Shown: in pieces, positions 9,973 to 16,376 of the stretch
Position numbering within the stretch: the stretch's first letter is position 1
How the letters are laid out: the number at the start of each line of letters is the position of its first letter
NCBI GenBank assembly: GCA_022838965.1
Contig: JALHDK010000016.1
Span: 1-16,376 of the forward strand
Direction: 5' to 3'
Source of the DNA: Actinomycetales bacterium
Lineage (GTDB): Bacteria; Actinomycetota; Actinomycetes; Actinomycetales; Actinomycetaceae
Length of the DNA stretch: 16,376 nt
The notes under the pieces: model-generated
The model's database searches: none
Told to the model about the DNA's origin: nothing
Seen by the model: the letters and a program-made list of their open reading frames with translations, nothing else
Position numbers and translations under genes: made by a program

Positions 9973-10710
9973 TCAGCGGGAGGCGTGGCGGAACAGGTCC
10001 TCCTCCGCGTCCCGGATCAGCACGCGCGCTCCGGGACCGTCGTCGTCGGTGACGAGCCGGCCCACACCCCGGACGACGGCCACCGGCAGCCCGGACGCCT
10101 TGCCCTTGACGAGTTCCGCCGCCGCCGCCACCTCGTCCGCACTGGCCATGACCGTGGAGGTCAGGGTGCGCCCGTAGCTGTCGACGCCGCCACGCAGGTC
10201 GTCGAGCACCCGGAACCCGGCGGCACCGATCGCGATGTCCGCGACACCCCGCCGCCACGGCCGTCCCGAGGTGTCGGTGATGAGGACCCCGGGCTTCAGC
10301 CCGAAACGCGCGTACAGACCGCGCCTGATGCGCCGGGCGGAGTCATCGGGGTCGACGGGGAGCAGCAGGGCGGTCCCCGGCGGGGTGTTCGAGGTATCCA
10401 CACCCGCAGCCGCCATGACGAGTCCGAGCGGGTTCTCCACGATGCGCACCACCGTGCCGTCGGCGCGCTCGCGGCGCGCCACCTCCCGGACCGTCTGGGA
10501 CGAGATCGCCTCCTCGCGGTCGCGGGCGGCGATCATGCGGCCCTCGGCCTTGGAGACGATCTTCGACGAGATGACGACGACGTCGCCCGGCGCCAGCCCG
10601 CGCGTGCCGTCCGGCCAGGCCAGGCGCGCCAGCGCCGGCGAGATGACGGCGGCGATGTCGTCGCCCCGGGTGAGCACGGGGATTCCGGGCGGCGCCTGCG
10701 CGAGCAGCAT
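9973..10710 (-). CDS. cofE: Coenzyme F420-0:L-glutamate ligase
   Basis: Adds L-glutamate residues to F420-0 in a GTP-dependent reaction, giving the polyglutamated cofactor in the cytoplasm. The protein has 245 residues, the length of a stand-alone CofE. Family motifs seen are [11 protein letters not shown] (48-58), [17 protein letters not shown] (92-108), [10 protein letters not shown] (146-155) and GVDSYGR (175-181). In mycobacteria this domain is fused in FbiB to a C-terminal FMN domain that reduces dehydro-F420-0; that domain is absent here. The ATG overlaps the LLM gene stop as TGATG, so the two are translationally coupled and the F420-using enzyme and the tailing enzyme would be made together. 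Its stop meets the Gfo/Idh-like stop with no bases between. Identification is firm. Confidence 0.93.
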   Translation of the reverse strand: MLLAQAPPGIPVLTRGDDIAAVISPALARLAWPDGTRGLAPGDVVVISSKIVSKAEGRMIAARDREEAISSQTVREVARRERADGTVVRIVENPLGLVMAAAGVDTSNTPPGTALLLPVDPDDSARRIRRGLYARFGLKPGVLITDTSGRPWRRGVADIAIGAAGFRVLDDLRGGVDSYGRTLTSTVMASADEVAAAAELVKGKASGLPVAVVRGVGRLVTDDDGPGARVLIRDAEEDLFRHASR

Positions 10711-11702
10711 CACGCCACCAGCTTCGGCAGGACCTCGCGTCCGAAGACCTCGATCCACTCGCGCTGGTTCCGGCCCACGTTGTGGAGGTAGATGGCGTCG
10801 AAGCCGAGATCCGCGTACCGCTGGAGGGCGGCGCGGTGCACGTCCGGGTCCGCGGAGATCACCAGGCGGCCCTCGAAGTCCTCGGGGCGCACGAGCCGGG
10901 CCATCTGGGCGAGATCGAAGGGCGAGCGGATGTCCGCCTTCGGGAACTTCATGCCGCCGTTGGGCCACTGGTCGAGGGCGTTGGCCAGGGCCTCCGTGTC
11001 GGTGGCGGCCCAGGACAGGTGAACCTGCAGGAGGCGTGGCATCGTGGCCGGGTCCTTTCCGGCATCGCGGGCCCCGGCGGCGAACCGCTGGAGAAGGCCC
11101 TCGATCTTCTCCGGCGGAGCCCCGACGGTGATGAGCCCGTCGGCGTGCGCTCCGGCCCGGCGCGCGGTCACCGGCCCTGCCGTGGCGACGTAGATCGGCG
11201 GCGGTGTCGGTGGCATGGTCCACAGCCGGGTGGACTCGAGCCGGTAGTAGGTGCCCGTGTACTTGACGTCCTTGCCCGCCAGCGATCCCGCGAACAGCTT
11301 GCTGATGATCTCGATGGCCTCGAACATGCGGTTGACGCGTTCGGGCGCCTCCGGCCAGTACTGGCCCACGATGTGCTCGTTCAGCGCCTCGCCCGAGCCG
11401 AGACCCAGCCAGTGCCTCCCAGGGAACATGGCCTCCAGGGTTGCCGAGGCCTGTGCCACCAGCGCCGGGTGCCACCGGAACGTGGGCGCGGTGACACCGG
11501 GGCCGAGGTCGCCCCGGGTGACCATGCCGAGCGCGGCGAGGACGTTCCACACGAACGCGCTCTGTCCCTGGGCCGGGACCCATGGCTGGAAGTGGTCCGC
11601 CGCCATCACCCCGCTGAAACCGTGCTGCTCGGCGAGGACCGCGTACTCGAGGATCTCGGTGGGGTGGAACTGCTCCAGGGCCGCGGCGTATCCGATGCGC
11701 AT
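10710..11702 (-). CDS. F420-dependent LLM-class oxidoreductase, glucose-6-phosphate dehydrogenase family
   Basis: A luciferase-like TIM-barrel enzyme of 330 residues expected to pass a hydride between its substrate and F420. Motifs shared with mycobacterial Fgd1 are DHFQPW (36-41, including the active-site His37 and Trp41), APTFRWHPA (72-80), GSGEALNE (102-109, with the catalytic Glu105) and GTYYRL (150-155). By hand alignment two of three Fgd phosphate-binding residues have partners (K255 and R279), but the Fgd K198 position is Ala195. The substrate may therefore not be glucose 6-phosphate. The start is ATG at 11702; upstream extension to 11777 lacks family similarity, and a -10-like GACAAT lies six bases before the ATG. 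It is the first gene of a pair with cofE. Confidence 0.87.
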   Translation of the reverse strand: MRIGYAAALEQFHPTEILEYAVLAEQHGFSGVMAADHFQPWVPAQGQSAFVWNVLAALGMVTRGDLGPGVTAPTFRWHPALVAQASATLEAMFPGRHWLGLGSGEALNEHIVGQYWPEAPERVNRMFEAIEIISKLFAGSLAGKDVKYTGTYYRLESTRLWTMPPTPPPIYVATAGPVTARRAGAHADGLITVGAPPEKIEGLLQRFAAGARDAGKDPATMPRLLQVHLSWAATDTEALANALDQWPNGGMKFPKADIRSPFDLAQMARLVRPEDFEGRLVISADPDVHRAALQRYADLGFDAIYLHNVGRNQREWIEVFGREVLPKLVA

Positions 11703-11708
11703 GCCGCC

Positions 11709-11714
11709 ATTGTC
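11709..11714 (-). promoter_or_regulatory. -10 box of the LLM-cofE operon, leaderless placement
   Basis: On the minus strand GACAAT ends six bases before the ATG at 11702, with no Shine-Dalgarno in between. It keeps A2 and T6 of the -10 consensus. Transcription would begin at or near the start codon. Confidence 0.45.
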
Positions 11715-11732
11715 CACCCCGGCGGCCCGCCC

Positions 11733-11745
11733 GCACCCCGGGTGC
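11733..11745. promoter_or_regulatory. Short inverted repeat in the divergent LLM/valS promoter region
   Basis: GCACCC and GGGTGC are perfect six-base arms around a single C. The site lies in the 83-base gap between the divergent LLM gene and valS, upstream of both -10 boxes, where an operator would sit. In DNA this GC-rich a chance repeat is quite possible. Confidence 0.25.
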
Positions 11746-11772
11746 CCCGGCAGCACACCCACCCTCCCGTGG

Positions 11773-11778
11773 AACAAT
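11773..11778 (+). promoter_or_regulatory. -10 box of valS, leaderless placement
   Basis: AACAAT is followed by seven bases and the ATG at 11786. There is no Shine-Dalgarno. As before proC, an in-frame ATG nine bases upstream of the chosen start overlaps the -10 box. Confidence 0.45.
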
Positions 11779-11785
11779 GAGCCGC

Positions 11786-14440
11786 ATGACGCATCCCCTC
11801 ACCGGCCAGCCCACCACGCCCGCCACGCACCCCGCGCCGTCGGTGCCGGACAAGGTCGTCGCGGACGGGCTCGAGGACCGCTGGAACGCCGCCTGGGAGA
11901 CGGCCCGCACCTACGCCTTCGACCGCTCGGCGTCGCGCGCGGAGGTCTACTCGATCGACACCCCGCCTCCCACGGTCTCCGGATCGCTCCACGTGGGCCA
12001 CGTGTTCTCCTACACCCACACGGACCTGGTCGCCCGCTTCCAGCGCATGCGCGGCAAGAAGGTCTTCTACCCGATGGGGTGGGACGACAACGGACTGCCC
12101 ACCGAACGCCGGGTCCAGAACTACTTCGGAGTGCGCTGCGACCCGTCGCTCCCGTATGTCGAGGACTTCGAACCACCGCACCGGGGCGGGGAGGGCAGGT
12201 CGGGGCGGGCCGCCGACCAGATTCCCGTGTCCCGCCGCAACTTCGTCGAGCTCTGCGAGCGCCTCACCGCCGAGGACGAGCAGCAGTTCGAATCCCTCTG
12301 GCGCCATCTCGGCCTCTCGGTGGACTGGCAGCACCACTACCAGACCATCGGCAGGAAGGCGCAGAAGGTCGCGCAGGCGGCCTTCCTCCGGAATCTCGCC
12401 GCCGGGCAGGCCTACGCGGCAGCCGCTCCCGGCCTCTGGGACGTCACGTTCCAGACTGCGGTCGCGCAGGCGGAACTCGAGGCCCGTGACTACCCGGGTC
12501 ACTATCACAAGGTGAACTTCCACACGCCGGACGGCGGGGTGGTGGCGATCGAGACCACCCGTCCCGAGCTCCTCCCGGCGTGCGTGGCGCTCGTCGCCCA
12601 CCCCGACGATGAGCGCTACCAGCACCTCTTCGGCACGAAGGTGCACTCTCCATTGTTCCACGTCGAGCTGCCCGTGCTCCCCCACCCCCTCGCGGAGATC
12701 GAGAAGGGTGCCGGCATCGCGATGTGCTGCACCTTCGGCGATCTCACCGACGTGGTGTGGTGGCGCGAACTCGGCCTGCCGACCCGGTCCGTGCTGGGTC
12801 GCGACGGCCGCATCGTCCGGGAGGTCCCCGACTGGATCACCGACCCCCGGGGTCGTGCCGTGTTCGCCGCCATGGCCGGCAGGACCGCGGTGTCGTCACG
12901 CCAGGTGGTCGTGGACGCGCTGCGCGAGTCCGGCGACCTCGATGGTGAACCCACCCCCACGCTCCGCAAGACCAACTTCTTCGAGAAGGGCGACAAGCCC
13001 CTCGAGATCGTCACCTCCCGGCAGTGGTACATCCGCAATGGCGGCCGGCCGGCCGTGACCCACGGCGGCGTCGACCTGCGCCAGAAGCTCCTCGAGCGTG
13101 GCCGGGAGCTCCGCTTCCACCCCGAGTTCATGCGGGTGCGCTACGAGAACTGGGTGAACGGGCTGAACACGGACTGGCTGATCTCGCGGCAGCGGTTCTT
13201 CGGCGTGCCCATCCCCCTCTGGTACGCCGTGGATTCGACCGGCGAGATCAACCATGACCGGATCATCGTGCCCGCGGAGTCGGCGCTGCCCATCGACCCG
13301 TCCACCGACGTGCCACCGGGCTACACCGAGGATCAGCGCGGCAGGCCCGGCGGCTTCGTCGGTGAGGCCGACATCATGGACACGTGGGCCACCTCGTCCC
13401 TCACCCCGCAGATCGCGGGTGGCTGGCTCCACGACGACGACCTGTTCGCGCGCGTCTACCCGATGGATCTCCGGCCCCAGGGCCAGGACATCATCCGCAC
13501 GTGGCTCTTCTCCACGGTGGTGCGTGCGGAGCTCGAGTTCGACGCCCTGCCCTGGTCGGACGCGGCGATCTCCGGGTGGATCCTCGACCCCGACCGCAAG
13601 AAGATGTCGAAGTCCAAGGGCAACGTGGTCACCCCCATGGACCTCCTCCTCAAGCACGGATCCGATGGCGTGCGCTACTGGGCGGCCTCCGCCCGGCTCG
13701 GCACCGACGCGGCGTTCGAGGAGGGCCAGATGAAGATCGGGCGGCGGCTCGCGATCAAGATCCTCAATGCCTCGAAGTTCGCGCTGACGATGTCCCGCGG
13801 CGAGATCGTCGTCGACCCGGAGGCCGTCCGGGTTCCGCTGGACCGGGCCATGCTCGCCACCCTCGCCGAGGTCGTGGCCACCGCCACCGACGCGTTCGAA
13901 CGCTACGACCACACCCGTGCCCTCGAGACGACGGAGACGTTCTTCTGGACCTTCTGCGACGACTACCTGGAACTCGTCAAGGACCGCGCGTACAACTCGA
14001 CCGGCGCCTACCCGGAGGGCGAGGCGATGTCCGCCCGCGTGGCCCTGGTGATCGCGGTTGACACACTGCTGCGCCTGTTCGCCCCGATCCTGCCCTTCGC
14101 CACGGAGGAGGTCTGGTCCTGGTGGCGCGAGGGTTCGGTGCACACCGCCGAGTGGCCCGACGCCGGCGCGCTGGCCCCGCTCGGGCACGGCGCCGACCCG
14201 ACGATGCTCGCCGTGACCGGTGCAGCGCTCGCCGCCCTGCGCAAGGTCAAGTCCGAGGCCCAGGTCTCCCAGCGCACCGGGCTGAGTGGCGTGGCCCTCA
14301 CGGTGCCGGAGGGGTGGACGGCCCGGCTCGCGGAGGGTGACCTCAGGGCTGCCGGCCGGGTGGTCGGGGCGCTGACCATCGAGGAGGACCGCGGCGTCAC
14401 CGAACCCCGCGTGACGAGGCACACGCTCGAGGTGGAGTGA
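11786..14440 (+). CDS. valS: Valyl-tRNA synthetase, archaeal-like type
   Basis: Charges tRNA-Val in the cytoplasm, with an editing domain that removes threonine. The protein has 884 residues from the ATG at 11786. The HIGH motif is HVGH (69-72) within a [11 protein letters not shown] context and the KMSKS loop is intact at 606-610. The editing domain carries [14 protein letters not shown] and HPDDERY, which I know from archaeal and rickettsial ValRS, where ordinary bacterial enzymes have TTRPETLLGDTAVAV. The C-terminus ends without the long coiled-coil arm of the usual bacterial ValRS, which supports the same subtype. The ATG at 11777 is in frame but overlaps the likely -10 box. The stop overlaps the acyl-CoA ligase start as TGATG, so the pair is probably an operon. 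The subtype call is from memory of motifs. Confidence 0.94.
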   Translation: MTHPLTGQPTTPATHPAPSVPDKVVADGLEDRWNAAWETARTYAFDRSASRAEVYSIDTPPPTVSGSLHVGHVFSYTHTDLVARFQRMRGKKVFYPMGWDDNGLPTERRVQNYFGVRCDPSLPYVEDFEPPHRGGEGRSGRAADQIPVSRRNFVELCERLTAEDEQQFESLWRHLGLSVDWQHHYQTIGRKAQKVAQAAFLRNLAAGQAYAAAAPGLWDVTFQTAVAQAELEARDYPGHYHKVNFHTPDGGVVAIETTRPELLPACVALVAHPDDERYQHLFGTKVHSPLFHVELPVLPHPLAEIEKGAGIAMCCTFGDLTDVVWWRELGLPTRSVLGRDGRIVREVPDWITDPRGRAVFAAMAGRTAVSSRQVVVDALRESGDLDGEPTPTLRKTNFFEKGDKPLEIVTSRQWYIRNGGRPAVTHGGVDLRQKLLERGRELRFHPEFMRVRYENWVNGLNTDWLISRQRFFGVPIPLWYAVDSTGEINHDRIIVPAESALPIDPSTDVPPGYTEDQRGRPGGFVGEADIMDTWATSSLTPQIAGGWLHDDDLFARVYPMDLRPQGQDIIRTWLFSTVVRAELEFDALPWSDAAISGWILDPDRKKMSKSKGNVVTPMDLLLKHGSDGVRYWAASARLGTDAAFEEGQMKIGRRLAIKILNASKFALTMSRGEIVVDPEAVRVPLDRAMLATLAEVVATATDAFERYDHTRALETTETFFWTFCDDYLELVKDRAYNSTGAYPEGEAMSARVALVIAVDTLLRLFAPILPFATEEVWSWWREGSVHTAEWPDAGALAPLGHGADPTMLAVTGAALAALRKVKSEAQVSQRTGLSGVALTVPEGWTARLAEGDLRAAGRVVGALTIEEDRGVTEPRVTRHTLEVE

Positions 14441-16376
14441 TGCAGGAGACCTTCAACCCCACTCCCGTGCCGGACTACGATCCGGAGATGTCGCTCGCCG
14501 GGCTGCTGCGCGAGAAGTGGGCGGCGAATCCGGCCAAGGTGCAGTGGGAACGCAAGGCCTCGCTCGGCTCCCACTGGGTTCCCGTCACCATCGACCAGTT
14601 CGTCGCGGAGGTGCGGGAGGCGGCCAGGGGCCTCGTCGCGTCCGGCGTCGAACCAGGCGACCGCGTCGGCATCATGAGCCGGACGCGGTACGAGTGGACC
14701 CTCCTCGACTTCGCCTCCTGGTGGGTGGGGGCGATCCCGGTACCGATCTACGAGACGTCCTCCGCGGACCAGATGGAGTGGATCATCGGGGACGCCGGCG
14801 TGAGCCTGCTGGTCACCGAGAACCGGTCCCACGCCGAGGTGGCGCGCGGGTTCGGTCCGCGCACCCCCCTGCTGCGCGAGGTACTCGTGATCGACGACGG
14901 GGCGATCCCCGAACTCGCCGCCCGGGGTCACGCCGTCGACGACGAGGTGGTCGAGCGGCGAAGCCGCGCCACGAAGGGCAGCGACATCGCGACGATCATC
15001 TACACCTCCGGAACCACGGGCCGGCCGAAGGGCGTGGTGCTCTGGCACCGGAACTTCGTCTTCCTCGCGAGGTCGGGCCGGATCGGCTTCGTCGACGTCG
15101 TGAACAAGCCGTACTCGCGCACCCTCCTCTTCATGCCACTCGCACACGTCTTCGCCCGGTTCGTCGAGGTGCTCGCCGTCTCCACCCACACGGTGCTCGC
15201 CCACTCCCCGGACGTGCGGAACCTGATTGCGGACCTCCAGTCGTTCCAGCCCACATACCTGCTCGCGGTGCCGCGGATCTTCGAGAAGGTCTACAACTCG
15301 GCTGACGCGAAGGCGGGGCGCGGCGCCCGGCTCAGACTGTTCCGCTGGGCGGCGAAGACCGCGATCGCCTACTCCCGGGCCCTCGAGCAACCCGGGGGCC
15401 CACCCCCTGCGCTGAAGGCACAGCACCGGCTCGCGGACAGGCTGGTGCTCAGCAGGATCACCGACCTGCTCGGCGGCAGGCTCGAGTACGCCGTCTCCGG
15501 TGGAGCCCCCCTCGGTGAGCGCCTCGGTCACTTCTACCGCGGCGCAGGGGTGAACATCCTCGAGGGCTACGGTCTCACGGAGACCACCGCGCCGTTGAGC
15601 TGCAACCTCTCAAACCGCTCCAAGATCGGGACGGTCGGGGTGGCGTTCCCCCAGACCGCCATCCGCATCGACGACGACGGACAGATCCATGCCCGGGGAG
15701 AGCACGTCTTCCACGGATACTGGAACAACCCGGAGGCCACGGCCGCCGCACTCGATGCGGAGGGCTGGTTCGCCACCGGCGACCTCGGCTCGCTGGATGA
15801 CGAGGGCTTCCTGCGGATCACCGGCCGCGCCAAGGAGATCATCGTCACCGCGGGCGGGAAGAACGTGGCCCCGGCCCTCCTCGAGGATCGGCTGCGCGGC
15901 CACCCGATCATCTCCCAGGTGCTCGTCGTGGGCGACGGGAAGCCGTTCATCGGCGCCCTGATCACCCTCGACCCCGAGATGACCGGCACCCTCCTGCGGC
16001 CGGGCGCCGCGGCGGACGAACCGCTCCCGGCCGCGCGGCCGCTCTCCCTCCGGCTCGCCGCCGGCGAGCACGAGCTCCGCCTCCGTGCCGGCACCCCCGA
16101 CGATCTGCGCCCCTACAGGCTCAGGATCGACCCGGTGCCGCTCCTCGCCGGCCTCGAGCGGGAGCTGACGGCTCCCGGCGAGGTCGAGGTCGCGGTCGGC
16201 GCGGCCGGCAGCTATCTCCTCGAATCGCGCGGCGAGGCCGACCTCCGGGCCCGGCTCCTCGACGCCGGCGGACGGGTGGTCGCCGCGGGGGACGACCGCC
16301 CCGGCGACTGGAACTTCCAGCTCGCGCTGCCGCTCGTTGCCGGCCGGTACCGGCTGCAGGTCGATCCGGTCGGCGG
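14440..16376 (+). CDS. AMP-forming long-chain acyl-CoA ligase, with abrupt unrelated C-terminal sequence; runs off the window
   Basis: Residues 1 to about 514 are an ANL-superfamily ligase of the FadD15 kind, which activates a fatty acid to acyl-AMP and then acyl-CoA at the membrane face. The P-loop-like motif IIYTSGTTGRPKG is at 186-198, GYGLTETT at 376-383, the adenylate-binding ATGDL near 445-449, and the hinge region GRAKEIIVTAGGKN at 462-475. At about residue 514 (DPEM, ending 15981) family members continue with a further 80-90 residues that carry the catalytic lysine near the C-terminus. Here the open frame instead continues for 131 residues into unrelated beta-rich sequence to the window end. 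If real, the enzyme would lack that lysine. The ATG overlaps the valS stop as TGATG, with GAGG seven bases before it. A chimera is the more likely explanation for the tail. Confidence 0.85.
   Translation, partial: MQETFNPTPVPDYDPEMSLAGLLREKWAANPAKVQWERKASLGSHWVPVTIDQFVAEVREAARGLVASGVEPGDRVGIMSRTRYEWTLLDFASWWVGAIPVPIYETSSADQMEWIIGDAGVSLLVTENRSHAEVARGFGPRTPLLREVLVIDDGAIPELAARGHAVDDEVVERRSRATKGSDIATIIYTSGTTGRPKGVVLWHRNFVFLARSGRIGFVDVVNKPYSRTLLFMPLAHVFARFVEVLAVSTHTVLAHSPDVRNLIADLQSFQPTYLLAVPRIFEKVYNSADAKAGRGARLRLFRWAAKTAIAYSRALEQPGGPPPALKAQHRLADRLVLSRITDLLGGRLEYAVSGGAPLGERLGHFYRGAGVNILEGYGLTETTAPLSCNLSNRSKIGTVGVAFPQTAIRIDDDGQIHARGEHVFHGYWNNPEATAAALDAEGWFATGDLGSLDDEGFLRITGRAKEIIVTAGGKNVAPALLEDRLRGHPIISQVLVVGDGKPFIGALITLDPEMTGTLLRPGAAADEPLPAARPLSLRLAAGEHELRLRAGTPDDLRPYRLRIDPVPLLAGLERELTAPGEVEVAVGAAGSYLLESRGEADLRARLLDAGGRVVAAGDDRPGDWNFQLALPLVAGRYRLQVDPVG
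15982..16376 (+). other. Sequence foreign to the acyl-CoA ligase, encoding a PPC-like beta-rich segment
   Basis: In the same frame as the ligase, this stretch reads as a low-complexity linker (TGTLLRPGAAADEP) followed by alternating hydrophobic/polar beta-strand sequence. Two parts look like tandem modules: LRLAAGEHELRLRAG...RPYRLRIDPVP, and ADLRARLLDAGGRVVAAGDD...WNFQLALPLVAGRYRLQVDPVG. The second resembles bacterial pre-peptidase C-terminal (PPC) type domains of secreted proteins. None of it resembles an AMP-ligase C-terminus. GC content and codon use do not differ clearly from the ligase part. Either a real gene fusion or, more likely, a join between two unrelated genomic pieces. Confidence 0.6.

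Noticed and set aside
12896..14422. A 508-codon minus-strand open frame opposite valS
   Set aside because: Antisense mirror of the valS frame; no domain or start signal recognised.

Overview
The window is about 16.4 kb of very GC-rich, densely packed DNA. It looks like an actinobacterium, probably of the Micrococcales type. The evidence is short or overlapping gene junctions, -10 boxes placed as for leaderless mRNAs, an actinobacterial-type translational T-box in front of ileS, and a set of coenzyme F420 genes. No rRNA, tRNA, CRISPR array, insertion sequence or phage gene was seen.

Layout. On the minus strand, positions 1-5301 hold folC (cut by the window edge), ileS with a T-box leader, and a short-chain dehydrogenase. 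Divergent from these, on the plus strand, lie proC (5348-6166) and then a four-gene block: a lipoprotein solute-binding protein, a BtuC/FecCD-type permease, an ABC ATPase and a Gfo/Idh/MocA-like protein (6258-9972). This block meets, stop codon to stop codon, a minus-strand pair: an F420-dependent LLM-family oxidoreductase related to F420-dependent glucose-6-phosphate dehydrogenase, and cofE (F420-0:L-glutamate ligase). Divergent from that pair are valS and an AMP-forming acyl-CoA ligase that runs to the end of the window.

How the genes fit together. The central region (6258-11702) reads as a coenzyme F420 salvage island. The three ABC genes match the cassette type that has been proposed to import F420-0. 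CofE would add the glutamate tail, which would retain the cofactor, and the LLM enzyme would use it. CofE stands alone, without the C-terminal FMN domain of mycobacterial FbiB, and no other F420 biosynthesis gene is in view. This fits scavenging rather than synthesis, although the rest of the genome is not visible. The Gfo/Idh-like gene inside the island has lost the usual EKP lysine, and its role is open.

The flanks are housekeeping genes: two branched-chain aminoacyl-tRNA synthetases, folate polyglutamylation and proline synthesis. The most notable points are the F420-0 salvage locus, the ileS T-box with an AUC specifier, a permease that appears to start at CTG, four leaderless-type promoters, and an archaeal-looking ValRS. 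In addition, the acyl-CoA ligase abruptly changes at about 15981 into an unrelated beta-rich, PPC-like sequence, which may be an assembly chimera.
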